In this document: one piece after another, positions 7,659 through 17,349 of the stretch
How the letters are laid out: each line of letters starts with the position of its first letter
How positions within the stretch are numbered: the first letter of the stretch is position 1
Source of the DNA: Blastocatellia bacterium
GTDB taxonomy: Bacteria > Acidobacteriota > Blastocatellia > HR10
DNA length: 64,000 bases
Direction: 5' to 3'
Assembly: GCA_025055075.1 (NCBI GenBank)
Contig: JANWYV010000024.1
Coordinates: 49,230-113,229 of the forward strand
Program-made: the position numbers and the translations under genes
Notes under the pieces: generated by a model
The model's database searches: none
Seen by the model: the letters and a program-made list of their open reading frames with translations, nothing else
Told to the model about the DNA's origin: nothing

Positions 7659-10600
7659 TCAGAAGTTGTACTTCAAGGCGAGTTGCATCTTTCGCGAGCT
7701 GCTGACGACGCTATCCCGCACCCGGCCGAAGACGGTACTGGTGACCACCGCCGTCGGGAATCCGAACGAGGGCGTATTGGTCGCGTTCTGAATCTCCAGA
7801 CGGAATTGCAGGTTTTGTCGTTCGGTGACGCGGAACTGCTTCCCGATGGTGAGGTCGAGGTTGAAGAGTGAAGGACCGATGAAGAAGTTCCGCCCGGTGT
7901 TTCCGAGTCTCCCAGGAGCCGGGATCGAGAAGAGCCCGCGTTGTTGAGCGTCGAAGTAATAGTAGGTTCCCGCCTCCATGATCAAGCGCCCCATCTCTCG
8001 CGTGCACCCGTTGCAATCGGCCGGGGAGGAGACAACGTTGCTCAGCGTATTCGCGCCGGAATAGACGGTGAAGGGACGACCCGAATGCCAGCGCACGATG
8101 CCAGCGACCTGCCAGCCTCCGGCGATGTGGTTCAGCACGGGATGCCAGTTGGATCCCCAGCGCTGGCCCAAGCCGAAGGGGAGATCCCACGTCCAATAGC
8201 CTTGGAAGGAGTGGCGACGATCGAAGTCCGAGAGCGCGTAGTTCAATCGCCGATTGCGGAGATCGAAGGGCGTGCTCGAAGCCGCCTGTGCGGTTCCCGT
8301 CGCAGCCGTCGTGAAGGTTGGGTCGAAGGAGCGAGTGTCGAGCGACTTGGCAAAGGTGTAGCTGAACTGGAAGCTCAAGCCGCGGCTGAGCTGCCGCGAG
8401 ATCTGCGCTTCGAAGGCGTGATAGGTCGAGAAGTCGTTGCTATCGAGCACGACGAGACCACCAGAGAACTGCGGGAAGGGGAAGAAGAAGAAGGGGCTGA
8501 AGCCGCTGGCGACAACCAGGGGTTGACCCGCTTCCGTGCGCGTCGCCAGAGAGGCCGCCAGGGCGCCCACGGAGTTCAAATTCAGCGTCGAAGTGAAGAG
8601 GCGTCGGAGCATTTGCGAGCCGGTCTCTCCCGTCCGTCGCCGCGAGTCTCTCTCCAACAAGCGGTTGATCAAGTCACTCTCTCCGCCAGCTTGCACGATG
8701 CGGAAGGCCTCCAGGAATCCATTCTGGAAGATCTCCGCCTGATTGATGTTGTAGGCACCGAGCAATCCCACGCCACGACGTCCGATGTAGTTCAGCTCGA
8801 GCACGGTCTTCCACGCCAATTCGCGTTGAATGCTCAATCCCCACATGTTCGTCTTCGGCGAGCGCATGCTCGGATCCACGACGTGAATGCTCGCCGTTGA
8901 GAAAGGCGCCGGTTGCCGCAGTTGCGCAGGCGTCAGGCCAGCCGGAGGGGCCAGCACCGGCAACCCATCACGGATGCGCCCGCCACGCTGTCCGAACTCT
9001 TGATTGATCACTGGCAGCGCGATTCCCGGCATCGTCGGGAAGATGAACGACGAGAAGAGGAAGGTCGGCACGCGATCGTAAGCCAGACGATAGTTCGCTC
9101 GGATCGAAGTCTTCCCCGTGCCGAACGGATCCCAGGCGAAGCCGATCGTGGGACCGAAGTTGTTCCAGTCGTCGTCATACAGCTCCCCCTTCACCCAGCG
9201 GATCGTGTTGCTCGGAGGTGCACCCAGGACGACGGGACGGTCCGGACGCAGGATCCGATTGCGCGGATCGCTCGGCGAGAGCTTGATCTCCCAGCGCAGA
9301 CCGAGATCGAGCGTCAGATTCGGGCGAATCTTCCACGTATCCTGCCAGTAGAAGTCGTATTCGGGATAGCGTGCATCGAAACTGAAGGTCGTCCCCGGCG
9401 GTCCGTACTGATCGTCGCTGATGGCGACAAAAGCTCGGCTGAGCGTCCCCACGCGTCCGAGCAAATCGTTGATCGCCGCCTGCAGGCGAGGACGATCGAA
9501 CGTGGTGTTGATATCCGCCGGGAGCCTGAAGGCGACGGGATCCACCGTGTTCACGGCCGTGCTCAGATCGGCCGAGAGACGCGTGTTCAGTCCGGCCACC
9601 GACGTCCGCCGATCAATGTGACGCTGATAGCGGAAGTTGATCCCAGTTTTGAACGTATGCGCCCCGCGAACGTAGGTCAGGTTGTTCACTAGCTGATACG
9701 TCGTCAAGGCGCGCGCGTTGTAGAAGAAAGGATCCGTTCCCGGCAGCGGTGTTGTCACGTTGTTCAAGACGAACGGGGGCGTTTGTGGGTTCGGATCGGG
9801 ATTGTTGAAGCTGAAAGTGAACCGGTTCATCCCGATGACGAACTCGTTCGTCAGGCGAGCCGTTGGCGTCCAGCGCCAGTTGATCGCCAGATTCCGCGGA
9901 TCGCGCGTCGTGTCTACAAAGCGTGGGGTGTTGGGGAAGCGCGCCCATCCGCTGTTGGCGAAGTCGCCGAGCGTATCCTGACGCCCATGCGCCCATCGGC
10001 CGAAGAGCGTGTGTCGCTCGTTGAAGACGTGGTCGATCCGCAAGACGAAGTCTTCTTGCTCTTCCCGCTGAATGGCCGACCACGTGAACCCGGCGACGTT
10101 CAAGCCATCGCCCACGGTGAAGTTGTTGGGCAGCGGGGTCATGTCGATCAAGCGCTTGATCACAGGATCAAGGCCGTAGCCAGCCGGATCGTTCGCCGCG
10201 ATGTCGTAAACGCCAATGCTGAGCCCCGGCAGCGGATTCCCATTGAAATCCACGGAAGCGCCCGGGACGCCCGCCGGGAGATTCCGCCCACCTCGGACAT
10301 AGCGGAAGAGCCCACGTCGCGCCTCGGCCGTATAGACGGTGCTGGTGATAGCACGGGTCTCGCGGGTGCGCAGGACCTGCAGGTTCGTGAAGAAGAAGGT
10401 CTTGTTGCGGACGATGGGACCGCCGAAGCTGAAGCCTGGGATGTGCTGGACGAATTGGCGCTTCGGTAAGCTATTGAGGTTGTTCTCGTACTCATTCGCG
10501 TGCAGGCGAGGCGTTTGGTAGAACCAAAAGAGCGTGCCGTGGAATTCATTCGTCCCCGAGCGCGTCACCATCGTGACCTGTCCGCCGCTGTTGCGGCCGT

Positions 10601-11288
10601 ATTCAGCCGTGAAATTACCCGTCAGAACGCGAAACTCGGCCAACATATCGGGATTCGCGCGCAGCGGCGAGAAGTTCGATCCTCCAGCGCTCGTCTCATT
10701 AATGTCAATGCCATCGAGCGTGAAGTTCCATGCGCGATCGCGCGAGCCATGCACGTGAACGCCACCTCCCGTATTCGCTCCCGAGACCACACCGGGTTGG
10801 AAGAGAACGAAGCTCAGGGGATTGCGCCCCCGAACGCCGACGATCGGTAGGTTCAGGATCGCTTGCTGGCTCACGAGGTTCCCAAAATTCCCAGAGGTGC
10901 TGGTCTGAACCAACTCAGCCGCTCCTGTGACTTCCACCGCTTCCGCGATTTGTCCCACTTCGAGCCTCACGTTGACGGTCATCGGCTGCCCGATCGTCAA
11001 CACGTTCCCCATGGAGATGAACTTCTTGAATCCCTCTTTCTCCACCGTCACCGTGTAGGTTCCAATGGGGATGGAGTCAAACACGTACGTCCCCGCCGAC
11101 GTCGTTCGGGTCGTGTAGGAGACGCGCGTGGCTTCGTTGGTGATTGTGACGACGGCGTCAGGGACGACGGCTCCTGTGGGATCGGTCACCACACCGACGA
11201 CTCGCGAGGTCGTCCCTTGGCCGAACGCCATTGTGAATCCAGAGACCACGAGCGCTAAACATGTCACGCCCACAATGAGTCTTTTCAT
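7659..11288 (-). CDS. TonB-dependent receptor 2, Oar-like
   Basis: A 1209-aa outer-membrane receptor. It has an N-terminal signal peptide (cleavage near TMAFGQ), a carboxypeptidase-regulatory-like domain (TSRVVGVVTDPTGAVVPDAV to about residue 110), a plug (LPIVGVRGRNPLSFVLFQPG, TLDGIDINE) and a barrel ending KMQLALKYNF with the terminal Phe typical of outer-membrane proteins. The start is fixed by GGAGGAAGCTT immediately upstream of ATG. It is the last gene of a minus-strand block with two Na+/solute symporters, a sugar kinase and a SIS isomerase, so it may import the oligomer whose monomers those proteins process; this substrate link is inference from context. A strong hairpin follows. Confidence 0.88.
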   Translation of the reverse strand: MKRLIVGVTCLALVVSGFTMAFGQGTTSRVVGVVTDPTGAVVPDAVVTITNEATRVSYTTRTTSAGTYVFDSIPIGTYTVTVEKEGFKKFISMGNVLTIGQPMTVNVRLEVGQIAEAVEVTGAAELVQTSTSGNFGNLVSQQAILNLPIVGVRGRNPLSFVLFQPGVVSGANTGGGVHVHGSRDRAWNFTLDGIDINETSAGGSNFSPLRANPDMLAEFRVLTGNFTAEYGRNSGGQVTMVTRSGTNEFHGTLFWFYQTPRLHANEYENNLNSLPKRQFVQHIPGFSFGGPIVRNKTFFFTNLQVLRTRETRAITSTVYTAEARRGLFRYVRGGRNLPAGVPGASVDFNGNPLPGLSIGVYDIAANDPAGYGLDPVIKRLIDMTPLPNNFTVGDGLNVAGFTWSAIQREEQEDFVLRIDHVFNERHTLFGRWAHGRQDTLGDFANSGWARFPNTPRFVDTTRDPRNLAINWRWTPTARLTNEFVIGMNRFTFSFNNPDPNPQTPPFVLNNVTTPLPGTDPFFYNARALTTYQLVNNLTYVRGAHTFKTGINFRYQRHIDRRTSVAGLNTRLSADLSTAVNTVDPVAFRLPADINTTFDRPRLQAAINDLLGRVGTLSRAFVAISDDQYGPPGTTFSFDARYPEYDFYWQDTWKIRPNLTLDLGLRWEIKLSPSDPRNRILRPDRPVVLGAPPSNTIRWVKGELYDDDWNNFGPTIGFAWDPFGTGKTSIRANYRLAYDRVPTFLFSSFIFPTMPGIALPVINQEFGQRGGRIRDGLPVLAPPAGLTPAQLRQPAPFSTASIHVVDPSMRSPKTNMWGLSIQRELAWKTVLELNYIGRRGVGLLGAYNINQAEIFQNGFLEAFRIVQAGGESDLINRLLERDSRRRTGETGSQMLRRLFTSTLNLNSVGALAASLATRTEAGQPLVVASGFSPFFFFPFPQFSGGLVVLDSNDFSTYHAFEAQISRQLSRGLSFQFSYTFAKSLDTRSFDPTFTTAATGTAQAASSTPFDLRNRRLNYALSDFDRRHSFQGYWTWDLPFGLGQRWGSNWHPVLNHIAGGWQVAGIVRWHSGRPFTVYSGANTLSNVVSSPADCNGCTREMGRLIMEAGTYYYFDAQQRGLFSIPAPGRLGNTGRNFFIGPSLFNLDLTIGKQFRVTERQNLQFRLEIQNATNTPSFGFPTAVVTSTVFGRVRDSVVSSSRKMQLALKYNF

Positions 11289-11347
11289 AAGCTTCCTCCG
11301 GCGTTATCTTGCAGGGCCTCAGCACAGTGGCCGGGCCCTGAAATGTG
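11289..11347 (-). promoter_or_regulatory. Leader region of TonB receptor 2 with hairpin
   Basis: Between the disrupted small ORF and the receptor lies a 7-bp inverted repeat CAGGGCC (11313-11319) / GGCCCTG (11335-11341). It begins 6 nt after the small ORF's stop, so it may be a weak terminator or a processing site that lets the receptor be expressed differently from the upstream operon. I see no convincing promoter here. Confidence 0.4.
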
Positions 11348-11589
11348 TTAAAAATCACGCACACACGCGGTTCTCACCTTGAGAGCCGCTGCAGAATCCA
11401 GAAGCAATTTCCGTTCCACGGTGCGGATGAACTCGCGCTCCTGTTCAAGTTGCTCCATGAGAGATAGATAGCGTTGGGGAACCTTCTTCGCTTCGTCCCA
11501 AGGCCGAAGCCATGCTTCCAAAAATCTGGAAGAAATTTCCAAATCTTCGGAAACGAGCGGCTTCCTTTGCCGATTCTTATGGTGAGCAT
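11348..11589 (-). pseudogene. Small ORF with apparent -1 frame disruption
   Basis: An ATG at 11589 lies 9 nt after the symporter stop and has a well-placed GAGGAG site, so translation clearly should start there. However, its frame gives an unnatural, Trp/Phe/Ser-rich peptide. The -1 frame gives a sequence that looks genuinely coding (PLVSEDLEISSRFLEAWLRP, then YLSLMEQLEQEREFIRTVER), ending at the TAA 11348-11350, but that frame has no good start codon near the site. A single-base indel or programmed shift within the first dozen codons would reconcile them into a protein of about 80 aa. No family is recognised. A sequencing error is equally possible. Confidence 0.4.
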
Positions 11590-11598
11590 AACTTCTCC

Positions 11599-13341
11599 TC
11601 AGGCATTTTGGCTGCGGACGAGCAGCTTGAGCACTCCAACGCCTGCGAGCAATCCGATGCCAAACGAGAGGAGGGCCTCGGTCCATTGACCGAAAATCAG
11701 GGCGCCGATCCCGAAGAGAGCGCCGTAAATGAGCACGCATCCGAGCGCCCAGCTCGCCAGATATGGGACCAGCGAATTCGGAGTAGGAACGTTGAGCCGT
11801 CGGAGGAGAGGAGCCCAGCCAGGACCGCCCGGGCGAACGCGCTGGTAGAATTCGAGCAGCTTCGCCTCGGGTTCGGCCGGTGTGAGCCAGGTCACCGCGA
11901 GCCAGACGATTGTCGTCACAGTGACGGTCACGAGCATGGACTTAGCGTAGAGCAGGGGGTCATCTTCGGGAAACGGACGCACGATTTTCAGTCCTATGGT
12001 GACGACGAGAGCCGTCGCCATGGCGGCGATCTCCGACCAGGCATTGATCCGCCACCAGAACCAGCGCAACAGGTAGACGAGCCCCGTTCCCGCTCCAAGA
12101 CTGAGAAGGAGTTCCCACGCGCCGGTGATTCGTTGCAGGTTCAGCGTCACAATGATCGAGATGAGCGCCAGGGCACCTGTCGCCAGGCGCGAGACGCGAA
12201 CATAGTGTCGCTCATCGGCCGAAGGGCGAATGAAGCGGCGATAGAAGTCATTGATGAGGTACGACGTGCCCCAATTCAGGTGAGTTGCGATCGTCGACAT
12301 GTAGGCTGCGGCGAAGGAAGCCAGTAGCAGTCCGCGCCAGACCGGGGGCAGGTGATCCACCATCACGCGCACGTAGAGCGCCGTCGGATCCGTCGCGCGC
12401 AATTGCGGATAGAGGACGACGGCTGAGAGAGCGACCAGGATCCACGGCCACGGCCGCAATGCATAATGGGCGATGTTGAACCAGAGGGTGGCCAGGACGC
12501 CATGCCGCTCATCTTTGGTCGAGAAGATGCGCTGGGCGATATATCCTCCGCCTCCCGGCTCCGCTCCCGGATACCAAGAGGCCCACCATTGGAGGCCGAT
12601 GTAAACGAGGAGCGTCTCAAGCGGCAGCCAAGGGGAATTCCACCCCGGCCAGATCGCCGTGGCCGCCTCCACGCTCCCGAAATGCTCTGGGAGTCGCGCC
12701 ATGAGCCCGGACATTCCTCCGACGACCTGAAGGGCGAAGAGGGCGAGCGCGACCGATCCCACCATGGCGATGACGAACTGGACGGCATCCGTGACGACGA
12801 CGCCCCAGAGTCCCGAGAGCAGGGAATAGATTGCGGTGATCCCCAGGCAGAGGAAGGCTGCTTCCAACTTCCCAATATTGAGGGACAGGCCAATGACCTT
12901 CGCCATCCCCAGAGTCACCCATCCCATGATGAGGCTGTTCACGAGAAGCCCGAGATAAATCGCGCGAAAGCCGCGCAGGAAAGCGGCCGCCCGCCCAGCA
13001 TATCGCAGCTCGATGAATTCCACATCCGTCATCACTCCGGCGCGTCGCCAGAGCCGAGCGTAGAGGAAGACCGTGAGCATGCCGCTCATGACGAAGTTCC
13101 ACCAAAGCCAATTGCCGGCTACGCCATGTCGAGCGACCATCTCGGTGACGGCCAAAGGGGTATCGGCCGCGAAGGTCGTCGCGACCATGGACGTGCCGGC
13201 TAACCACCACGGCAAGTGCCGACCCGAGAGGAAGTACTCCGCCACATTGCGACCCGCTCGCCGGGTGTACGCTAGTCCGATCCCCAGCGAGAGGACGAAA
13301 TATGCCGCGATGATGATCCAGTCGCTTTGCGTCAGCTCCAT
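11599..13341 (-). CDS. Sodium:solute symporter (SSS/SLC5 family) 1
   Basis: A 580-aa inner-membrane carrier with about 14 predicted helices, coupling Na+ entry to solute uptake. Family traits are the opening helix YFVLSLGIGLAYTRRAGRN, the SGRHLPWWLAGTSMVATTFA loop and the LLSGLWGVVVTDAVQF segment. The C-terminus carries an extra hydrophobic hairpin after a long cytoplasmic loop. It sits 19 nt downstream of a second, divergent-in-sequence SSS symporter in an operon with sugar kinase and SIS isomerase, which suggests sugar or amino-sugar uptake; amino acids or carboxylates cannot be excluded. Confidence 0.9.
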   Translation of the reverse strand: MELTQSDWIIIAAYFVLSLGIGLAYTRRAGRNVAEYFLSGRHLPWWLAGTSMVATTFAADTPLAVTEMVARHGVAGNWLWWNFVMSGMLTVFLYARLWRRAGVMTDVEFIELRYAGRAAAFLRGFRAIYLGLLVNSLIMGWVTLGMAKVIGLSLNIGKLEAAFLCLGITAIYSLLSGLWGVVVTDAVQFVIAMVGSVALALFALQVVGGMSGLMARLPEHFGSVEAATAIWPGWNSPWLPLETLLVYIGLQWWASWYPGAEPGGGGYIAQRIFSTKDERHGVLATLWFNIAHYALRPWPWILVALSAVVLYPQLRATDPTALYVRVMVDHLPPVWRGLLLASFAAAYMSTIATHLNWGTSYLINDFYRRFIRPSADERHYVRVSRLATGALALISIIVTLNLQRITGAWELLLSLGAGTGLVYLLRWFWWRINAWSEIAAMATALVVTIGLKIVRPFPEDDPLLYAKSMLVTVTVTTIVWLAVTWLTPAEPEAKLLEFYQRVRPGGPGWAPLLRRLNVPTPNSLVPYLASWALGCVLIYGALFGIGALIFGQWTEALLSFGIGLLAGVGVLKLLVRSQNA

Positions 13342-13360
13342 ATGACCTTCGACGACGTGC

Positions 13361-14854
13361 TCATGATCGCTCGATTCGCATCAGCTCGACTCTTCGGACT
13401 GCGAGCTCTCTCAGTGTTTGAATCGCCCAGCCCGTGATGAACGTCGCTGCCGATCCGATCACGACGAACCACGGCCAAGCGATCGAGGTGAAGAACTTGA
13501 CGTAGAGCATGACCAGAAGACCGCTCATCATCCCCCCCAACGCCGCCGATTCGCCGACGCGCCGCGTGAGCGTGCCGAGGAAGAAGACGCCAAGAATAGC
13601 GCCGTTGGTGAAGGCCGCGATCGCCAGGACTTCATCCACGACGCGCTGCGAGAGCGCGCGGGCAACAAGTGCGACGCTGATCTGAATGATCCCCCAGCCA
13701 AGGGTCAGTCCACGAGCGACGCGGAGATAATGGGCCTCCGGGAAACGTTCGCCCCGAAGAGGGCGATAAAAATCCGTCACCGCCGCCGCGGCCGAGGAGT
13801 TCAGGGAGCTGGAGAGGGTCGACATCGCCGCCGCGAAGATGGCCGCTACGATGAGCCCCACAAATCCGGCCGGCAACTCATGCACGATGAAATAGGGGAA
13901 GATGCGATCGCTTTTTGCGAACGGGGTCGGCGGAGGAAAATGCGCGTAGAAGACGAAGAGTAGGACGCCGATGAGCAAGAAGAGGAGGAACTGCAAGAAG
14001 ACGATGAGGGCGCTCACCAGAAGCGCAGCCATCGCCTGTCGCGCTGTGCGGCTCGTCAAATAGCGCTGCACAATAAGCTGATCGGTCCCGTGGGTCGCCA
14101 TCGCCAAGAAAGCGCCCCCGACGATCCCCGACCAGAAGGTGTAGCTCCGCGTCAGATTCCACGTGAAGTCGAAGACTCGCCACTTCCCATGTGCTTCGGC
14201 CACGGTCCAGGCTGTTGTCCATCCGCCGGGAATACCTCCCAAGAGCACGTCCACCGCAGCCAGCGCGCCCAGCATGTACACGCCGAACTGGATGGCGTCC
14301 GTCCAAACAACGGCTCGCTGCCCTCCCACATACGTGTAGAGGATCGTCGCTGCGCCAATCACTGCGATCGAGATGGGATCATCCCATCCGGTCACCGCGG
14401 CGAGCACAATAGCCGTAGCGAAGAGTCGAAAGCCGTCAGCTAAGCTCCGCGTGACGAGAAAGAGCCCAGAAGCCGCGCGGCGCGCGCGCTCACCGAAGCG
14501 ATGGGCGAGGACCTGATACGCCGTCAGCAGCTCCCCACGAAAGTAGAGGGGGATGAAGAAGACGCTGACGATAAGGCGCCCGACCAGGTATCCGCAGACA
14601 AGTTGCATGAAGGTTAGATCTCCCCCTTCGCCGTTGGCGCCTTTCATGTACGCGTATCCGGGCACGCTGATGAACGTGACCGTACTCGTCTCGGTCGCCA
14701 CGATCGAGAGGGCGATGGCCCACCAAGGGAGATTTCGTCCACCGACGAAATAGTCCTTCGTTGTGCGCTGCCCGCGCCCGAGCCACAGCCCGAGGAGCGT
14801 CGTCCCCACAAGATACGCGATGAGGATCGTCAGATCGAGCGGATGCAGGCGCAT
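13361..14854 (-). CDS. Sodium:solute symporter (SSS/SLC5 family) 2
   Basis: A 497-aa inner-membrane Na+-coupled carrier. It shows the family pattern: [20 protein letters not shown] after helix 1, [20 protein letters not shown], and the [20 protein letters not shown] motif. Length and helix count (about 13) are standard. The start ATG lies 15 nt after the stop of the decarboxylase gene. It is paired with symporter 1; having two different SSS carriers side by side suggests two related substrates or one complex-derived pair of monomers. Confidence 0.9.
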   Translation of the reverse strand: MRLHPLDLTILIAYLVGTTLLGLWLGRGQRTTKDYFVGGRNLPWWAIALSIVATETSTVTFISVPGYAYMKGANGEGGDLTFMQLVCGYLVGRLIVSVFFIPLYFRGELLTAYQVLAHRFGERARRAASGLFLVTRSLADGFRLFATAIVLAAVTGWDDPISIAVIGAATILYTYVGGQRAVVWTDAIQFGVYMLGALAAVDVLLGGIPGGWTTAWTVAEAHGKWRVFDFTWNLTRSYTFWSGIVGGAFLAMATHGTDQLIVQRYLTSRTARQAMAALLVSALIVFLQFLLFLLIGVLLFVFYAHFPPPTPFAKSDRIFPYFIVHELPAGFVGLIVAAIFAAAMSTLSSSLNSSAAAAVTDFYRPLRGERFPEAHYLRVARGLTLGWGIIQISVALVARALSQRVVDEVLAIAAFTNGAILGVFFLGTLTRRVGESAALGGMMSGLLVMLYVKFFTSIAWPWFVVIGSAATFITGWAIQTLRELAVRRVELMRIERS

Positions 14855-14869
14855 CGTTGCGCGAGCCCC

Positions 14870-16249
14870 TCACACGGATTCTTCCTTCACCAAGTCCTCG
14901 TAGCTTTGGCGAGGGCGAATGAGCCGCACATCTCCGGACGAGGTGATCCACAAGATGGCCGGAAACGGCCGACCATTGTAGTTCGACATTTGCGCGACCG
15001 TGTACGCGCCGACGTCCAGGATGGCCAGTATATTCCCAATGCTCAAGCCTTTCGGCAAGAAGCGATATTGAGGGAGCTGCCCCGTGCCTTCGATGTCGAA
15101 GTACACATCCCCGCCGTCGCAGAGTGGACCGGCCAATTTATAGGGCGCCTCGTGCGGTTCGGCCGTTCGATCGGCCGAGATCACGTGATAGTACCACTTG
15201 TAGTGGCTCATCGAGGGGAGCAGCTCCGTCCCGGCGTCTAGAAAGAGCCACGTATCGCCCGTCTCCGGCCGCGTCTTGAGATTGCGAATCCTCACCAGGA
15301 GCGTTCCAGCATCCGCGACCACCCGGCGTCCCGGTTCGAAGATGATCTCCAATCCTTCGAGCAGGTCGCGCGCCGCGCCATCTTCGAGAGCCGTTTTCAG
15401 CACGGCCTGTAGGAGCGCGCCGATGTCCCACGCGGCGCGGAAGAGTTGTCGGCGTTCTCCGACATCTGCCATTGCTCGCTCGTCGTGCGCATAGATGATG
15501 GGCAAGCCCCCGCCCAGGTTCACGTGACGCACGCGATGGCCGGTCTCCCGATAGAGATCGAGAGCTAATCGCCACAACATCGTGAAGGCGCGCACGTAGG
15601 GTTCGCGCGTCGGCGTTTGCGAACCGACGTGCACGTGAAGCCCGACAAGATGAATGGAGCGCGAGCAGGCCAACGCGCGCCGAAGGGCTTCGGTGATCTC
15701 CGAGGGCGAGAAGCCGAATTTCGAGGTGAGCAAAGCCGTCTGCAATCCTGCGTGCGAGCCCGTCTCGACCTCCGGAACTAAGCGAAGCGCGACATTGGCG
15801 CGTTTGCCGAGGCGCTCGGCGAGGGTCGCGATCATCTCCAGCTCCGCTAACGAGTCCACATTGATGGCATAGATCTCAGCGCGAATCGCGTCTTCCAATT
15901 CCTCGGGCGTCTTGCTCACGCCGTTGAAGACGATCTGCTCGGGCTGAAAGCCGGCGCGCAGGGCTTTGTAGAGTTCGCCCCCGCTGTTGACCTCGATGTC
16001 CGCCCCTGCTTCGCGGACGGCTCGGAGGATCGCCAAGAGCGAGTTCGCCTTCGCCGCGTAGCAGAGCCGCACGCGCGGGTAGACGCGCTGAGCGCTCTCC
16101 AACAACTCGTGGACGTTGGCCTTCACGCGCGATTCGGAGAAGACGAAGAGCGGAGTCCCATAACGTTCGACCAGGTGTTGGGTGCTCACGCCATCCACGT
16201 GCAAGTGGCCATGGAGGACCTCACGATACCCGGCGATCTCCCATCCCAT
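14870..16249 (-). CDS. lysA: Diaminopimelate decarboxylase-like PLP enzyme
   Basis: Fold-type III (alanine-racemase-like) PLP decarboxylase. The PLP lysine is in YAAKAN (Lys67), the ring-stacking His in HVHVGSQ (His207), the phosphate loop in GGGLPI, and the substrate/acid segment in EPGRR (305-309). The dimer active-site motif reads CDGGD (Cys377) where LysA usually has CESGD. Family knowledge: LysA converts meso-DAP to lysine. I prefer the ATG at 16249 with GAGGAGGAG just upstream; a GTG at 16273 forms a 4-nt overlap with the kinase stop but lacks such a site. It is embedded among sugar genes, not with the dap operon at 33.8 kb, so a different amino-acid substrate is possible. Confidence 0.75.
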   Translation of the reverse strand: MGWEIAGYREVLHGHLHVDGVSTQHLVERYGTPLFVFSESRVKANVHELLESAQRVYPRVRLCYAAKANSLLAILRAVREAGADIEVNSGGELYKALRAGFQPEQIVFNGVSKTPEELEDAIRAEIYAINVDSLAELEMIATLAERLGKRANVALRLVPEVETGSHAGLQTALLTSKFGFSPSEITEALRRALACSRSIHLVGLHVHVGSQTPTREPYVRAFTMLWRLALDLYRETGHRVRHVNLGGGLPIIYAHDERAMADVGERRQLFRAAWDIGALLQAVLKTALEDGAARDLLEGLEIIFEPGRRVVADAGTLLVRIRNLKTRPETGDTWLFLDAGTELLPSMSHYKWYYHVISADRTAEPHEAPYKLAGPLCDGGDVYFDIEGTGQLPQYRFLPKGLSIGNILAILDVGAYTVAQMSNYNGRPFPAILWITSSGDVRLIRPRQSYEDLVKEESV

Positions 16250-16269
16250 CAGCTCCTCCTCGACAGCGA

Positions 16270-17349
16270 TCACCGCACGCCCAGTTTGGGCAGCGAGCAG
16301 GCGACTTCAGATTCCCGATCGGAAGGGCCAAGCCGCGCCAGCGCCAGCTTGAGCGCACCGACGGCAGGTGGAAAGAGCGGGGGGCCGAGTTCGGCCTTTG
16401 GAGCGACTTCCCGAATCTTCTGGCGAATTGGTTCCAGGATCAATTCTCCCGCGGAGAAGACGCCGCCGACGTAGGAGACGCGAAAGACCTCCTGCTGCAA
16501 GCGCAGGCGTTTGATGACAGCGATGGCCGTTCGCGCCAACTCCAAGCCCGCTTCGCGCAGAATCGCTCGAGCGACGGCGTCTCCCTCTCGCGCCGCTTCG
16601 ATGACGACTTCGCTCAAGGGAGCGATATTAGGGCTCGTCGCGTCTCCGTAGATGACGCGCGGCAGTTCGGCCGGGCTCTCGATACCGAAGTAGCGGCAGA
16701 CCCGCTCCGTGAGGAGCGTCGGCGGCATTCGTCCATCGTAAGCCGAGGCGACGGCCACTAGTGCGCGCCGCGCGATGTCGTATCCACTCCCCTCGTCGCC
16801 AAAGGTTGGTCCCCATCCCCCGGAACGCGCCTTCTGTCCCCGCGCGTTCATCCCATAAGCGATCGAGCCCGTCCCGGAGATGATGACGACGCCCGGTTGA
16901 CCATCGGTCGCTCCATAGAGCGCGATCTCAGCGTCAGTTGTCAGCACAACGTTCTCCACCTGTTGGGGATCGCGCGCGCCATAAGCCAGGCGCTCGACGA
17001 GCCCTCGCAGAAGGGCTTCCCGCATGCGCCGATAATGCGCGGGGTGGGCGATCCCCGCTAAGCCGATGCCCAGCGCGCGGAGATCTGCGGGCGTGAGTCC
17101 AGCTTGACGGCAGGCGTCCTCAAGAGCCTCAAGGACGGCGATGACAGCCGCCTCCACTCCGACGCGCAAGAAATTCGAGGGGCCGGAACGTCCTTCTCCG
17201 AGGACAGTCAGTCGTTCATCGGCGACCAAGGCTATCGTCTTCGTCCCTCCGCCATCAACACCGGCCAGGAACGACTTCTGCCCCTCGGGCATCACATCCA
17301 GCCCGTGTCTTCGAAAGGTGTGCGGCGATTCGAGCGCGTCGCTCGTCAT
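16270..17349 (-). CDS. BadF/BadG-family N-acetylglucosamine kinase-like protein
   Basis: ASKHA-fold ATP-dependent kinase. It shows the phosphate-1 loop FLAGVDGGGTKT, an adenosine/phosphate-2 block GVVIISGTGSIAYG, and the family motif GGWGPTFGDEGSGYDIARRA typical of GlcNAc/glucosamine kinases in this superfamily. The likely start is the ATG at 17349, whose ATGA overlaps the stop of the upstream SIS gene; a later ATG at 17292 would start directly before the catalytic domain. With the SIS isomerase it would phosphorylate an imported amino sugar that is then isomerised or deaminated. The exact sugar is inferred, not shown. Confidence 0.85.
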   Translation of the reverse strand: MTSDALESPHTFRRHGLDVMPEGQKSFLAGVDGGGTKTIALVADERLTVLGEGRSGPSNFLRVGVEAAVIAVLEALEDACRQAGLTPADLRALGIGLAGIAHPAHYRRMREALLRGLVERLAYGARDPQQVENVVLTTDAEIALYGATDGQPGVVIISGTGSIAYGMNARGQKARSGGWGPTFGDEGSGYDIARRALVAVASAYDGRMPPTLLTERVCRYFGIESPAELPRVIYGDATSPNIAPLSEVVIEAAREGDAVARAILREAGLELARTAIAVIKRLRLQQEVFRVSYVGGVFSAGELILEPIRQKIREVAPKAELGPPLFPPAVGALKLALARLGPSDRESEVACSLPKLGVR

